Source of the DNA: Hirschia sp. | Lineage (GTDB): Bacteria > Pseudomonadota > Alphaproteobacteria > Caulobacterales > Hyphomonadaceae | Assembly (NCBI GenBank): GCA_002709235.1 | Contig: PAQI01000002.1 | Coordinates: 200,810 to 252,542 of the forward strand | Length of the DNA: 51,733 bases | Direction of reading: 5' to 3' | Shown here: in pieces, positions 43,882 to 51,488 of the stretch | How positions within the stretch are numbered: position 1 is the first letter of the stretch | Layout of the letters: every line of letters starts with the position of its first letter | Notes under the pieces: model-generated | Databases searched by the model: none | What the model was told of the DNA's origin: nothing | Seen by the model: the letters and a program-made list of their open reading frames with translations, nothing else | Position numbers and translations under genes: made by a program

Positions 43882-45600
43882 TCAGGCTGCAACGACTTCG
43901 TCGTCGGGCTCGTCTTCGGGATCCTGGGTTTCAATGCCGTGGCGTTGAGCTGCCTCGCGCACCCATTCGGTGATCTCTTCGTCAGGAATATCCAGCGCCT
44001 GCAACAGGTCTGTCACCATTTCGACGCCATAAGGTTCGCTGATGCTGAGATGCGCTTTCATGCCGAGCTTTTCATGGCGCAGCTGGTCGGCCTCATTCAC
44101 CGCGGCGACAAATCTGAGCAGGTTGGGAAAGCGTTCCCTGACAGTGTCCGTCAGCGAGACGGATATGTCATAGCGCGACGCGCCGAGCACGATGGCACGT
44201 GCATTGGAACCTGCGACGGTTTCCATCAGACGGAAATCGGAACTGTCACCGAACACGACATCATAGCCATCCGAGCTGGCAGCGACGAAGCGTTCCGGAT
44301 CGAGATCCAGCGCGACATAAGGGATCTCGAAATCACGCAGGGCATCCACCGCCAGCCGGCCTGCCGGGGTCATGCCAAACACGATGACGCGGCCCATGGC
44401 CTGTCGCGGTGTGATGCTGGTTCCGGGCATGGTTTCCTGTCGCCGTTTGGCGAGGTAACGCGATAGTCTTTCGCCCAACGCAAACCAGAAGGGCGCGATG
44501 ATGAAGGACAGGGCAACCGATGCGACAATCGTCGAGCGCCAGGGCGAGGGGATAGCTGTGCCCAGAATGGCGACAATGACGAGGGTGAATTCAGATCCCT
44601 GTGCGAGCAGGAACGCCAATTGGGTGCCGCCTGGCACGCTCCACCCATTCATGCGGGCAGCTGCATAGGTCGATACCGTCTTCACGATCACGATGGCCGC
44701 CGTCACCAGGGCTATATAGGGCCATGCGTCCTTGAGGGCGGACAGGTCTATACTCATGCCGACGCTCATGAAGAACAGGCCGAGCAGCAATGATCGGAAC
44801 GGTTTGACCTCGGTCTGGATGATATTGCGATAGGGGGTATCGGCAATTGCCATGCCTGCCAGGAAAGCACCGAGCGTCAGGGAAAGGCCAACCATGCTTG
44901 TCGCAGCACCGGCCGCCAGGACGATCAGCAGGGCAAGAACGGTAAAGGCTTCCTCATTGCGGGTGCGGGCAAGCAGATTGAAGACTGGTCGCACGATGAA
45001 CCGGCCGGTGATCAGTGCCGCGACAAAGCCGATAAAGGCAAGCCCGGCGGCGCGACCCATCTCCATCGCGAGGTCATCATAGGAGGCTGCAAGCGATCCC
45101 ACGAAGGCGAGCAGGAAAATGGCGAGGACATCCTGAGTCACGAGAACGGCGGTACCGGCCCGCCCGACCGGACAGCCGGGCTTTTCCCGATCGGCCAATA
45201 TGCGCATGACCACTGCGGTGCTGGAAAGCGCCAGTGATAGCCCCAGCGCTGCTGCGACGGGCCAGGAACATCCCGCCCATCTGGCAAGCCCGGCGAATAC
45301 AGCTCCGCAAAGCAGGATCTGAGCGGGGGCCAGTGACAGCATGTTCTTTCGGGAACTTCGTAGCTCCTTCAGGGAGAAATGCAGCCCGATATCAAACAGC
45401 AAAAATGCCACACCCAGTTCGGCAAGGATGTGGGTTGTTTCGTTCTCTTCAACCACACCCAGGGCAAAAGGACCGATCAACACCCCAGCAATGAGATATC
45501 CGACGACAACACTGACACCGATGGCGCGTGCAGCGACGCCCGCCACCAAACCGGCAGCGAGAAATGCGATAGCTGGTTGGAGCGTCTCGGCGATCGTCAT
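43882..45600 (-). CDS. CPA2-family monovalent cation:proton antiporter with RCK domain (KefB/KefC-like)
   Basis: A 572-aa inner-membrane protein. About 12 hydrophobic helices (residues 5-385) include the CPA2 repeats VVVGYLIAGVLIGPFALG, LAELGVAFLLFDIGLHFSLKEL and TSMVGLSLTLGAFLAGMAIADT; they should exchange K+ or Na+ for protons. A TrkA-N/RCK domain follows from about 405 with GRVIVFGMTPAGRLAVDAL and YVALDLDPERF, the nucleotide-binding strand. It lacks a TrkA-C domain. Without a KefF/G partner nearby, glutathione gating is uncertain. The start at 45600 (MTIAETLQ) follows the upstream non-conserved extension. Confidence 0.88.
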   Translation of the reverse strand: MTIAETLQPAIAFLAAGLVAGVAARAIGVSVVVGYLIAGVLIGPFALGVVEENETTHILAELGVAFLLFDIGLHFSLKELRSSRKNMLSLAPAQILLCGAVFAGLARWAGCSWPVAAALGLSLALSSTAVVMRILADREKPGCPVGRAGTAVLVTQDVLAIFLLAFVGSLAASYDDLAMEMGRAAGLAFIGFVAALITGRFIVRPVFNLLARTRNEEAFTVLALLIVLAAGAATSMVGLSLTLGAFLAGMAIADTPYRNIIQTEVKPFRSLLLGLFFMSVGMSIDLSALKDAWPYIALVTAAIVIVKTVSTYAAARMNGWSVPGGTQLAFLLAQGSEFTLVIVAILGTAIPSPWRSTIVASVALSFIIAPFWFALGERLSRYLAKRRQETMPGTSITPRQAMGRVIVFGMTPAGRLAVDALRDFEIPYVALDLDPERFVAASSDGYDVVFGDSSDFRLMETVAGSNARAIVLGASRYDISVSLTDTVRERFPNLLRFVAAVNEADQLRHEKLGMKAHLSISEPYGVEMVTDLLQALDIPDEEITEWVREAAQRHGIETQDPEDEPDDEVVAA

Positions 45601-45769
45601 GCGCGCAGCATCAATGACATGCTGTGATATGTCCCCTCTGGAATTTCGAATATTTGAGCTCAATAAAGATATGGGTACTTCTTCCCGAGCTTCACCCTTA
45701 GAAAAACTAAATTAAAGGAAAGATGCCAAAAAACGCGCGAAACAGGGGAAATCGCAAAGAAGTGACAAC

Positions 45770-45801
45770 AAAAAAGGGCCGCCGCATGAATGCGACGACC
45801 C
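45770..45801 (-). terminator. Rho-independent terminator of the TorF-like porin gene
   Basis: On the minus strand GGGTCGTCGC pairs with GCGGCGGCCC (10 pairs, two G-U) around a six-base loop and is followed by TTTTTT. It lies 41 bases past the porin stop. Confidence 0.88.
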
Positions 45802-45842
45802 TCTTTATTGGTTCTGTTTGTAAACCAGCTCAGCTGAGCTGA

Positions 45843-46487
45843 TTACATGGCGCGACCAATGGAGAATACGAAGTTGTCTTCGCCATCTTCCTTGTCGTAG
45901 TAGCGCAGGTCCAGATCAAATCCGCCGACGCCATATGTGCCACCGAAGTTGTAGTTGAACAGCTCGGAGGAGCCATCGCCACCATCGTCAAAGATGGTAC
46001 CGATGTTCACGTCGAATGACAGTGCATCAGAAGCGCTTACACCTACACCAGCTTCACCATAAATGGTTTCGTTGTCAGGGTCGTAGTACATGTAACCCGA
46101 CAGGCCGACCATTTCGAAGTCCTTGGCAACACCTGCATAGACTTCAAGGAAGTCCAGGTCGGCAGTGCCATCGCTTGGGTAGAAATACTGGATAACACCG
46201 AAGTCGAGGCCAACGCCGCCAGCTTCAAAGCCGTAACCAGCGTAGACGTCGAGTTCCATGTCGGCATCGCCAGCAATGCTGGAAGCCCATGTACCAGCGT
46301 AGAAGCCGCCGACAGCCAGATCGAATCCACCCTGGATGGCAAAGTCCTGACTGGACTGGGTGTCACCACGCCAGTGGTAGTCAGTCGTCAGGGCGACGTT
46401 ACCGGAGTATTCAACTTCGGCCTGGGCCATTCCCGCAGTGGCGGTCAGGGCAAGAAGAGCAGCGCTAAAGCTCAAGGTTTTACGCAT
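45843..46487 (-). CDS. TorF-family putative porin
   Basis: A 214-aa outer-membrane barrel of the TIGR02001/TorF type. The signal peptide MRKTLSFSAALLALTATAGMAQA is followed by VEYSGNVALTTDYHWRGDTQSSQDFAIQGGFDL, the family start, then alternating barrel strands (FYAGTWASSI, LDVYAGYGFE, LDFGVIQYFYP) and the end DNFVFSIGRAM. I chose ATG 46487; the 34 residues upstream lack a signal sequence. The protein is acidic and rich in Gly, Asp and Tyr. The substrate is unknown. An intrinsic terminator ends the transcript. Confidence 0.88.
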   Translation of the reverse strand: MRKTLSFSAALLALTATAGMAQAEVEYSGNVALTTDYHWRGDTQSSQDFAIQGGFDLAVGGFYAGTWASSIAGDADMELDVYAGYGFEAGGVGLDFGVIQYFYPSDGTADLDFLEVYAGVAKDFEMVGLSGYMYYDPDNETIYGEAGVGVSASDALSFDVNIGTIFDDGGDGSSELFNYNFGGTYGVGGFDLDLRYYDKEDGEDNFVFSIGRAM

Positions 46488-46805
46488 ATCAGACAGTCCT
46501 CTTTTTTTGTAAGGCGTTCCGCCAGTCCCCGGAGGACGTTTTGGAACCGTGTTTTCCCGCGCGAAGTCCCTCCCGAGCGGGTGATGCACCGTGTGGCGTC
46601 ACTGGTGTTACAATTCAATGGCGTCGGAAAACACCTTACAAAATGGCAAGAACTGTCCGTGGTTTTCAGATTGTCCAATTTATGGGCGATTTAGCCGCTT
46701 GTTCGCCCGATTAGCGTGCGCGATTTGTGACAGAGTTGCTAAAATGCCACGTTTTGCGCAAGCAAATTCCCCCTGCAAAGCAAGCTAAATCGATTCCGGG
46801 CAAAG
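46488..46805. other. Intergenic region of 318 bases between the porin and nitroreductase genes
   Basis: Holds the porin promoter and the end of the nitroreductase transcript. TTGAAT and similar hexamers occur on the minus strand about 115 bases before the porin start, but no boxed promoter is clear. A TTTTGCGCAA palindrome is present near 46753. No ORF or strong hairpin. Confidence 0.5.
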
Positions 46806-47456
46806 CTATGCCCCAAACGGGGTCCACTCACTGATGAGCGAAGAGAGGTCAGGACGCTGGCGTTCGGGAGGACGATGGGCGGCAGTCCCAAGGTGGATGA
46901 ATCCTGCAATCCGCTCACCCGGTCCCAGGCCAAACACCCTGTCAGCACCTTTAGAAAATGAACACCAGTCTGTCAGCCATGCACCCGCCCATCCCATCGC
47001 ATTGGCACCAAGCAGTAGGTTCTGGCATGCCGCCCCGGCTGACAGCTCCTGTTCCCAGACGGGCGTCTTGTGAGCATGATCTGGTGATGAGACGACACCA
47101 ATCGCAACCGGTGCGCGTTTGAACAGGGTTCGAGTCTTGAGTTTTTCCTCATCGGAATAGTCTGCGCCCAGCTCCTCTGCGCGCACCTTGTCCAGTTCAG
47201 CACCCAGCGCATCACCCTTGCTCTCGCAATCAATGATGATGAAACGCCATGGCTCAAGCTTGCGATGATCCGGGACGCGCGCGGCAATGCGCAAGATTTC
47301 TGTAATCGCGTTCCTGTCGGGACCGGGGGCACCGATCAGGGCGATAGGCGTTGACCGGCGGCGCGCCAGGATCGCCAGCATCTCTGCACTCGGATTGGTC
47401 GCGGGCAGTTCCTCGCCGATCGTGGGAGGGGCAGGTGAAACAGGATGCTGGTTCAT
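46806..47456 (-). CDS. Nitroreductase family protein (YdjA-like)
   Basis: A 216-aa flavin enzyme of the nitroreductase family. After a Pro-rich N-terminus, the core runs LAILARRRSTPIALIGAPGPDRNAITEILRIAARVPDHRKLEPWRFIII (FMN-binding Arg and Arg/Asp-His), ELSAGAACQNLLLGANAMGWAGAWLTDW and FGLGPGERIAGFIHLGTA. It resembles YdjA, a small single-domain subgroup, and probably reduces nitroaromatics or quinones with NADPH. It is divergent from a NUDIX gene across a palindrome-bearing region, so it may be repressor-controlled. Confidence 0.88.
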   Translation of the reverse strand: MNQHPVSPAPPTIGEELPATNPSAEMLAILARRRSTPIALIGAPGPDRNAITEILRIAARVPDHRKLEPWRFIIIDCESKGDALGAELDKVRAEELGADYSDEEKLKTRTLFKRAPVAIGVVSSPDHAHKTPVWEQELSAGAACQNLLLGANAMGWAGAWLTDWCSFSKGADRVFGLGPGERIAGFIHLGTAAHRPPERQRPDLSSLISEWTPFGA

Positions 47457-47496
47457 GTGTGTTCGTCCGATTCTCTGAAGTGCGTCTTGCTGAGCT

Positions 47497-47525
47497 CTAC
47501 ATGTAGCAGGGTTCTACTTGTAGAA
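47497..47525. promoter_or_regulatory. Paired palindromic operator between nitroreductase and NUDIX genes
   Basis: CTACATGTAG (47497-47506) and CTACTTGTAG (47514-47523) are repeats 17 bases apart; the second extends to TTCTAC-TT-GTAGAA, a perfect inverted repeat. Their position 40-70 bases upstream of both divergent starts fits cooperative binding by a repressor. The regulator is unknown. Confidence 0.5.
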
Positions 47526-47581
47526 GCGTCGGTCAGAATGCAAGGTAATCGGCAGATGGGATAAAGGCGGGTAGATAGCGG

Positions 47582-48184
47582 ATGAGTGATAAACCAATCA
47601 GCTGGCGGATCAATTCCGCGCGCACTGTCTATGAGAACCCCTGGCTTCGCCTTCGTGAATATGACGCAACAGCGCCAACAGGTGCGCCAGCAAGCTATGG
47701 TCTGGTGAGTTTCCGGAATCTGGCGGTGGGCGTGCTTCCGCTGGAGCCCGACGGAACGACATGGCTGGTCGGCCAGATGCGCTTCACATTCGGTCAGTAT
47801 AGCTGGGAACTGCCTGAAGGTGGATGTCCTGTGGATTCAGATCCCTTCGACACGGCAGAGCGCGAGTTGTCCGAAGAAACAGGTATGAAGGCATCTGGCT
47901 GGTTGCCCCTGATGGAGAATGTGCATCTGTCCAATTCAGTGACGGATGAACGTGCATTTGCCTGGCTCTGCTGGGACCTGTCGCCGTGCGACGCACATGC
48001 AGCTGATGATGTGGAGGACCTTGCACTGCGCCGGGTTCCGGTTGGTCAGGCTGTTCACATGGCGGTGAACGGAGAGATTACTGACGCTTTTTCCCTTGCG
48101 ATGTTGCTCAAGGCAGACCATCTCTGGCGGACGGGGCAATTGCCAGCACAGGCAGATGCTGCATTCAAAGCCGGTCAGGTCTGA
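47582..48184 (+). CDS. NUDIX hydrolase with degenerate box
   Basis: A 200-aa NUDIX-fold enzyme. The box is GGCPVDSDPFDTAERELSEETGM (residues about 80-102): the REUxEExGU half is intact, but the Glu eight residues before its Arg is Ser. The preceding strand FGQYSWELPEGG and following LPLMENVHLSNSVTDERAFAWL resemble ADP-ribose or sugar-nucleotide pyrophosphatases. It should hydrolyse a nucleoside diphosphate derivative. It is divergent from the nitroreductase, sharing the operator pair. The cysE gene follows 32 bases later. Confidence 0.85.
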   Translation: MSDKPISWRINSARTVYENPWLRLREYDATAPTGAPASYGLVSFRNLAVGVLPLEPDGTTWLVGQMRFTFGQYSWELPEGGCPVDSDPFDTAERELSEETGMKASGWLPLMENVHLSNSVTDERAFAWLCWDLSPCDAHAADDVEDLALRRVPVGQAVHMAVNGEITDAFSLAMLLKADHLWRTGQLPAQADAAFKAGQV

Positions 48185-48216
48185 ATAGCCTGGCGCGAAT
48201 ATGACAGGAGGACGTC

Positions 48217-49047
48217 ATGTCCAAACCCGTTCGCCACGCTGTGGCCGCCGCAGATCATGCCGCCGCAGGTGCCCGCCCGCCCGTGTGGCAGCGTTTGCGT
48301 TTCGAGGCCAAGGCAGCCGCTGAGCATGAGCCTGTGCTGACCAGCTTTCTCAATTCGACCATATTGAACCATGATACAATCGCACAGGCGCTGGCCTATT
48401 ATCTGGCGCACAAGGCGGCCTGCTGTGACCTGAACGCGCTCCAATTGCGTGAGATCTGCGAAGAGGCCTTTACCGAGGATGAGACCATCATCCCCGCTGT
48501 CGAACGTGACATGCAGGCAGTTCTTGAGCGGGACCCTGCGTGCCGCACGCTGTTGCAGCCATTCCTTTACTATAAGGGGTTTCTGGCGCTGCAATCACAC
48601 CGCGTGGCGCAATATCTGTGGAACCAGGATCGCGACGTGCTCGCTTTCTTCCTGCAATCGCGCAATTCGGAGATCTATCAGGTCGACATTCATCCTGCTG
48701 CCAAGATGGGTGCGGGGATCTTCATGGACCACGCGACGGGTATCGTGATCGGTGAGACCGCAAGTGTTGGTGATGATTGTTCGATCCTGCACGAGGTCAA
48801 TCTCGGTGGTACGGGCAAGGAATTCAGTGACCGCCACCCTAAAATTGGCCGTGGCGTGCTGATCGGTGCCGGTGCCAAGGTGCTGGGGCCGATCCATGTT
48901 GGCGATGAGGCCCGTATCGGTGCGTCCTCTGTCGTTCTGAATGATGTGCCTGCGCGTTGCACGGTCGCGGGAATTCCAGCCAAGATCGTGGGCGGCCCCT
49001 GCGCAGAGCCTGCCAAGGCGATGGATCACAATATCATCATAGACTGA
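48217..49047 (+). CDS. cysE: Serine O-acetyltransferase
   Basis: Acetylates L-serine with acetyl-CoA, the first step of cysteine synthesis. The 276-aa protein has the N-terminal helical SAT domain (AAEHEPVLTSFLNSTILNHDTIAQALAYYLAHK) and a left-handed beta-helix: VDIHPAAKMGAGIFMDHATGIVIGETASVGDDCSILHEVNLGGTGKEFSDRHPKIG and GAGAKVLGPIHVGDEARIGASSVVLNDVPARCTVAGIPAKIVGG. Catalytic Asp and His (MDHATG, DRHPKI) are present. AGGAGG precedes the ATG. The C-terminal tail ends HNIIID, so feedback by cysteine and CysK binding (C-terminal Ile) are likely. Confidence 0.95.
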   Translation: MSKPVRHAVAAADHAAAGARPPVWQRLRFEAKAAAEHEPVLTSFLNSTILNHDTIAQALAYYLAHKAACCDLNALQLREICEEAFTEDETIIPAVERDMQAVLERDPACRTLLQPFLYYKGFLALQSHRVAQYLWNQDRDVLAFFLQSRNSEIYQVDIHPAAKMGAGIFMDHATGIVIGETASVGDDCSILHEVNLGGTGKEFSDRHPKIGRGVLIGAGAKVLGPIHVGDEARIGASSVVLNDVPARCTVAGIPAKIVGGPCAEPAKAMDHNIIID

Positions 49048-49120
49048 TTATCAGCCCTGAAACCTGACAAGGATCCTGCGGATCAGCCATGCTGTCCGCA
49101 GGGCTCATGGGGATAATCAG
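49044..49120 (+). other. Nested inverted repeats in the cysE 3' region
   Basis: Three pairs of arms: CTGATTATC/GATAATCAG (49044-49052 with 49112-49120), AGCCCTG/CAGGGCT (49053-49059 with 49099-49105) and CCTGCGGA/TCCGCAGG (49075-49082 with 49095-49102). The last two share bases, so they are alternatives. The outer stem starts within the cysE stop. No U tract follows. It could be a complex terminator or a switching RNA. Confidence 0.45.
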
Positions 49121-49233
49121 TAAAATAGCGGCCGGGGCACTGGTCGACCTCGTTCCCATGCGTTAGCCAATGGGGGAATTGTCAGGGGCGCTTGAATCAT
49201 TGCCCCAGAGACCGACCATCCGGAGACCTGATC

Positions 49234-49437
49234 ATGAACGCAGACGACATCACCAAGCTGCAAGCCTATCTGAAGAAAACCCTGAATGACGATATCGTCC
49301 TGAAGACTCGCCCCAAGGCGAAGGATTCAGCCGAACTCTATCTGGGCGATGAGTTCCTGGCAGTCGTCTACAAGGATGAAGATGAGGGCGAAGTCGCCTA
49401 TCAGATCAACATGACCATCCTGCCGGAAGATCTCTAG
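49234..49437 (+). CDS. DUF3126 family protein
   Basis: A 67-aa cytoplasmic protein specific to alphaproteobacteria. ADDITKLQAYLKKTLNDDIVLKTRPKAKDSAELYLGDEFLAVVYKDEDEGEVAYQINMTILPEDL matches the DUF3126 length and pattern. The ATG at 49234 is preceded by CGGAGACC. Function unknown. Often near cysE in this group, as here. Confidence 0.88.
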   Translation: MNADDITKLQAYLKKTLNDDIVLKTRPKAKDSAELYLGDEFLAVVYKDEDEGEVAYQINMTILPEDL

Positions 49438-49450
49438 ACCGTCAGCCAGA

Positions 49451-50734
49451 TCAGGGCGAGGTGGCCTCCAGTTCGCCATCGCGCCGATAGGCCTCGAACA
49501 GGCGGCGCATCAGGCCAAGGTCATCTTCGCTATAAGCATTGAAGACGACCAGCTCCAGATCGCGGCCTTCAAGGTCAGGTGGTGTGAAGCGCAAATCCTC
49601 CATCACGGCATAAATCACCTGGCCCGCAATCGTGGCCGGGTCGCGTTGACCCTGGCCTGCGCCGAAGATCGGCAGGATCAGTGATTTGCCCGCAAACACA
49701 TCATTGCCAGACCGGATCATGCTGCGCGCCTTGTCGATGACATTGTGAACGCAGTCGATCGTGGCTTGTTCACCGATCGGTTGAAAGCCGGAGCAGGGTT
49801 TTCCCGCGACACTGGCAGCATGCAGAATGGCCTTGACGCCATGTGACTTGCGTAAAAATCCGCTGCCGGTGACGAGAACTTCGCCGGCTTCTGCGCAGGG
49901 ACGATTTCCAAGCTTTTTTGTCAGCTCATTCTGGATGAGATCCGTGTGGAGTCTGGTGTCAGGATTGAGTCCGCCATGATAGCGGATCGTCGCTGAAATG
50001 GCGTTCTCGTGGATGCGGGCCATCTGCATCAGTGTGTTTTCCGAGTTCACCCAGTAATCTATGGCATTGCCCCGATCCGGGCGCAGATTGGCGATATCAC
50101 CGGAACGAAAGCCGATTTTCTTTCCCGTGCGTTCGCCCGCTTCGTCGAGGACGTGATAGTCGCGGTCCTGACGGCCGGAGGCCTTGCCGGTCTTGTAGGT
50201 GAATCGCAGATCATCCAGATAGGTGTAGACGGGGCTGTCTGGCTCGCGGGCATTGTAACGGGCAATGATGGACTGGGTCAGCGTTTCGCGGTTTTGTTCC
50301 AGTTTGTCCGGCGTCATCTGGTAGAAGAAATGCGCCATCTGGCGCAGGTCGAACGGGATCTCGATATTGTCCAGAAGTGCTGGTGGTGCGTCTGGATAGG
50401 TGTCTGCCACATCCATGTCGCCACTGTCGCGCTTGATCAGCACCGTTCCGTGGCGGGCAAGGGCATGGCGCATGCCGAGTTCATAATAGACATTGGGATT
50501 GTGATAGGTGAGATCGGCCACCGCGACATCGGCTTCCTTTATGTGCCGGATCATGTTCTCGGAGATGTGGCCCTTTTCCAGATCCTCATCGACGCGACTG
50601 ACCTCAAATCCTGCAGCCAGGGCCGCCGGTTCGATGAATTGTTTCCAGATACAGTCAAAATCGATCAGCTCACGTCCGACCGGCTTCTTGCCGAATGGCA
50701 TGATCGCAAAACAGCTGGGTTTCTTGCGTGCCAA
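49451..50734 (-). CDS. TIR/nucleoside-deoxyribosyltransferase-like domain fused to a macro domain
   Basis: A 427-aa two-domain protein. The N-terminal part (about 1-140) has CFAIMPFG, FEVSRVDEDLEKGHISENM and ADVAVADLTYHNPNVYYELGMRHALA, the hallmark of TIR-like or nucleoside deoxyribosyltransferase-like folds that cleave NAD or nucleosides; Glu85 in YYELG is the likely catalytic acid. The C-terminal part (about 215-420) matches macro domains that bind ADP-ribose: GNAIDYWVNSENTLMQ, GEVLVTGSGFLRKSHGVKAILHAASVAG and SLILPIFGAGQGQRDP. The start is TTG with GGGGG eight bases before; the next ATG would cut the first strand. It follows a NUDIX gene by 21 bases on the same strand. An NAD/ADP-ribose role is inference. 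Confidence 0.8.
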   Translation of the reverse strand: MARKKPSCFAIMPFGKKPVGRELIDFDCIWKQFIEPAALAAGFEVSRVDEDLEKGHISENMIRHIKEADVAVADLTYHNPNVYYELGMRHALARHGTVLIKRDSGDMDVADTYPDAPPALLDNIEIPFDLRQMAHFFYQMTPDKLEQNRETLTQSIIARYNAREPDSPVYTYLDDLRFTYKTGKASGRQDRDYHVLDEAGERTGKKIGFRSGDIANLRPDRGNAIDYWVNSENTLMQMARIHENAISATIRYHGGLNPDTRLHTDLIQNELTKKLGNRPCAEAGEVLVTGSGFLRKSHGVKAILHAASVAGKPCSGFQPIGEQATIDCVHNVIDKARSMIRSGNDVFAGKSLILPIFGAGQGQRDPATIAGQVIYAVMEDLRFTPPDLEGRDLELVVFNAYSEDDLGLMRRLFEAYRRDGELEATSP

Positions 50735-50755
50735 TTGATGTCCCCCGTCTCTTTC

Positions 50756-51385
50756 CTAGTCCTTACTCGTGGTGTCCAACCGGTGCAGATTGGCATTGAG
50801 CCACAAACCGGCAATCAGTGTCTTGGCGTCATTGATGTCGCCCCGGATGGCGGCCTGGATGAATTCATCGATATCGCGATCAACAAGGGCGATGTCCTCA
50901 TCCTTGTCCTGATGGGCCCGTGAATAGGCAAGATCAGGGCTGACCTGCTCGACAAAGGCCGCATAAAGAATGGTGCGTTCGGAGGTGCCGCCGGGGGAGA
51001 CGTAAAATGTGGAGATGTGTTCCAGTGTCAGATCCTTGATGCCGGTTTCTTCGGCGACCTCGCGCGTGGCGGCGGTCTCGAAATCCTCCTCATCCTTGAG
51101 CATGCCAGCGGGCACTTCCTCGATCCAGCCGGGGCCTTTCGCCAATGTGGGGTAGCGGAACTGTTCGGTGAGCCAGACCTTGTGTGCGCTGGTGTCGACA
51201 ATCAGAACGGCGACCGAATCGCCGCGCTCCATGCACTGGCGAGTGACGGTCTGGCGTCCTCCATCATGGCGTGGATGGCTGACCAGCGCTTCGTCGATCT
51301 TCAGGAACCCGTCATAGACGCGCGTCAGCCTTTTCACGACGGCTGTGCGCTCATTTGGAGGCATGTTTGAAGTGTCATCGGTCAT
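50756..51385 (-). CDS. NUDIX hydrolase, ADP-ribose pyrophosphatase-like
   Basis: A 209-aa enzyme with a complete NUDIX box GMLKDEEDFETAATREVAEETGI (G-x5-E-x7-REUxEExGU). The upstream strand GPGWIEEVPAG, the E of YVSPGGTSERTILYAAFV and the N-terminal dimer strand place it with NudK/NudF-type sugar-nucleotide and ADP-ribose pyrophosphatases. It would split ADP-ribose to AMP and ribose 5-phosphate. I chose ATG 51385, eight bases after AGGG; 51391 and a GTG at 51394 are too close. It is followed by the TIR-like/macro gene in the same operon. Confidence 0.85.
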   Translation of the reverse strand: MTDDTSNMPPNERTAVVKRLTRVYDGFLKIDEALVSHPRHDGGRQTVTRQCMERGDSVAVLIVDTSAHKVWLTEQFRYPTLAKGPGWIEEVPAGMLKDEEDFETAATREVAEETGIKDLTLEHISTFYVSPGGTSERTILYAAFVEQVSPDLAYSRAHQDKDEDIALVDRDIDEFIQAAIRGDINDAKTLIAGLWLNANLHRLDTTSKD

Positions 51386-51428
51386 CGGCATCACCCTGAC
51401 TTGTCATCCCGATCATAGTTTAGGACGC

Positions 51429-51464
51429 AAAAACAACGGGGTCGATTGTTAAAGTCGACCCCGT
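51429..51464 (-). terminator. Rho-independent terminator of the M16 peptidase gene
   Basis: ACGGGGTCGA and TCGACCCCGT form a perfect 10-bp stem around a nine-base loop, followed on the minus strand by TGTTTTTG. It lies 24 bases past the peptidase stop and just upstream of the NUDIX start. Confidence 0.85.
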
Positions 51465-51488
51465 CCTGATGTTTACGCTTGGTGAAGA

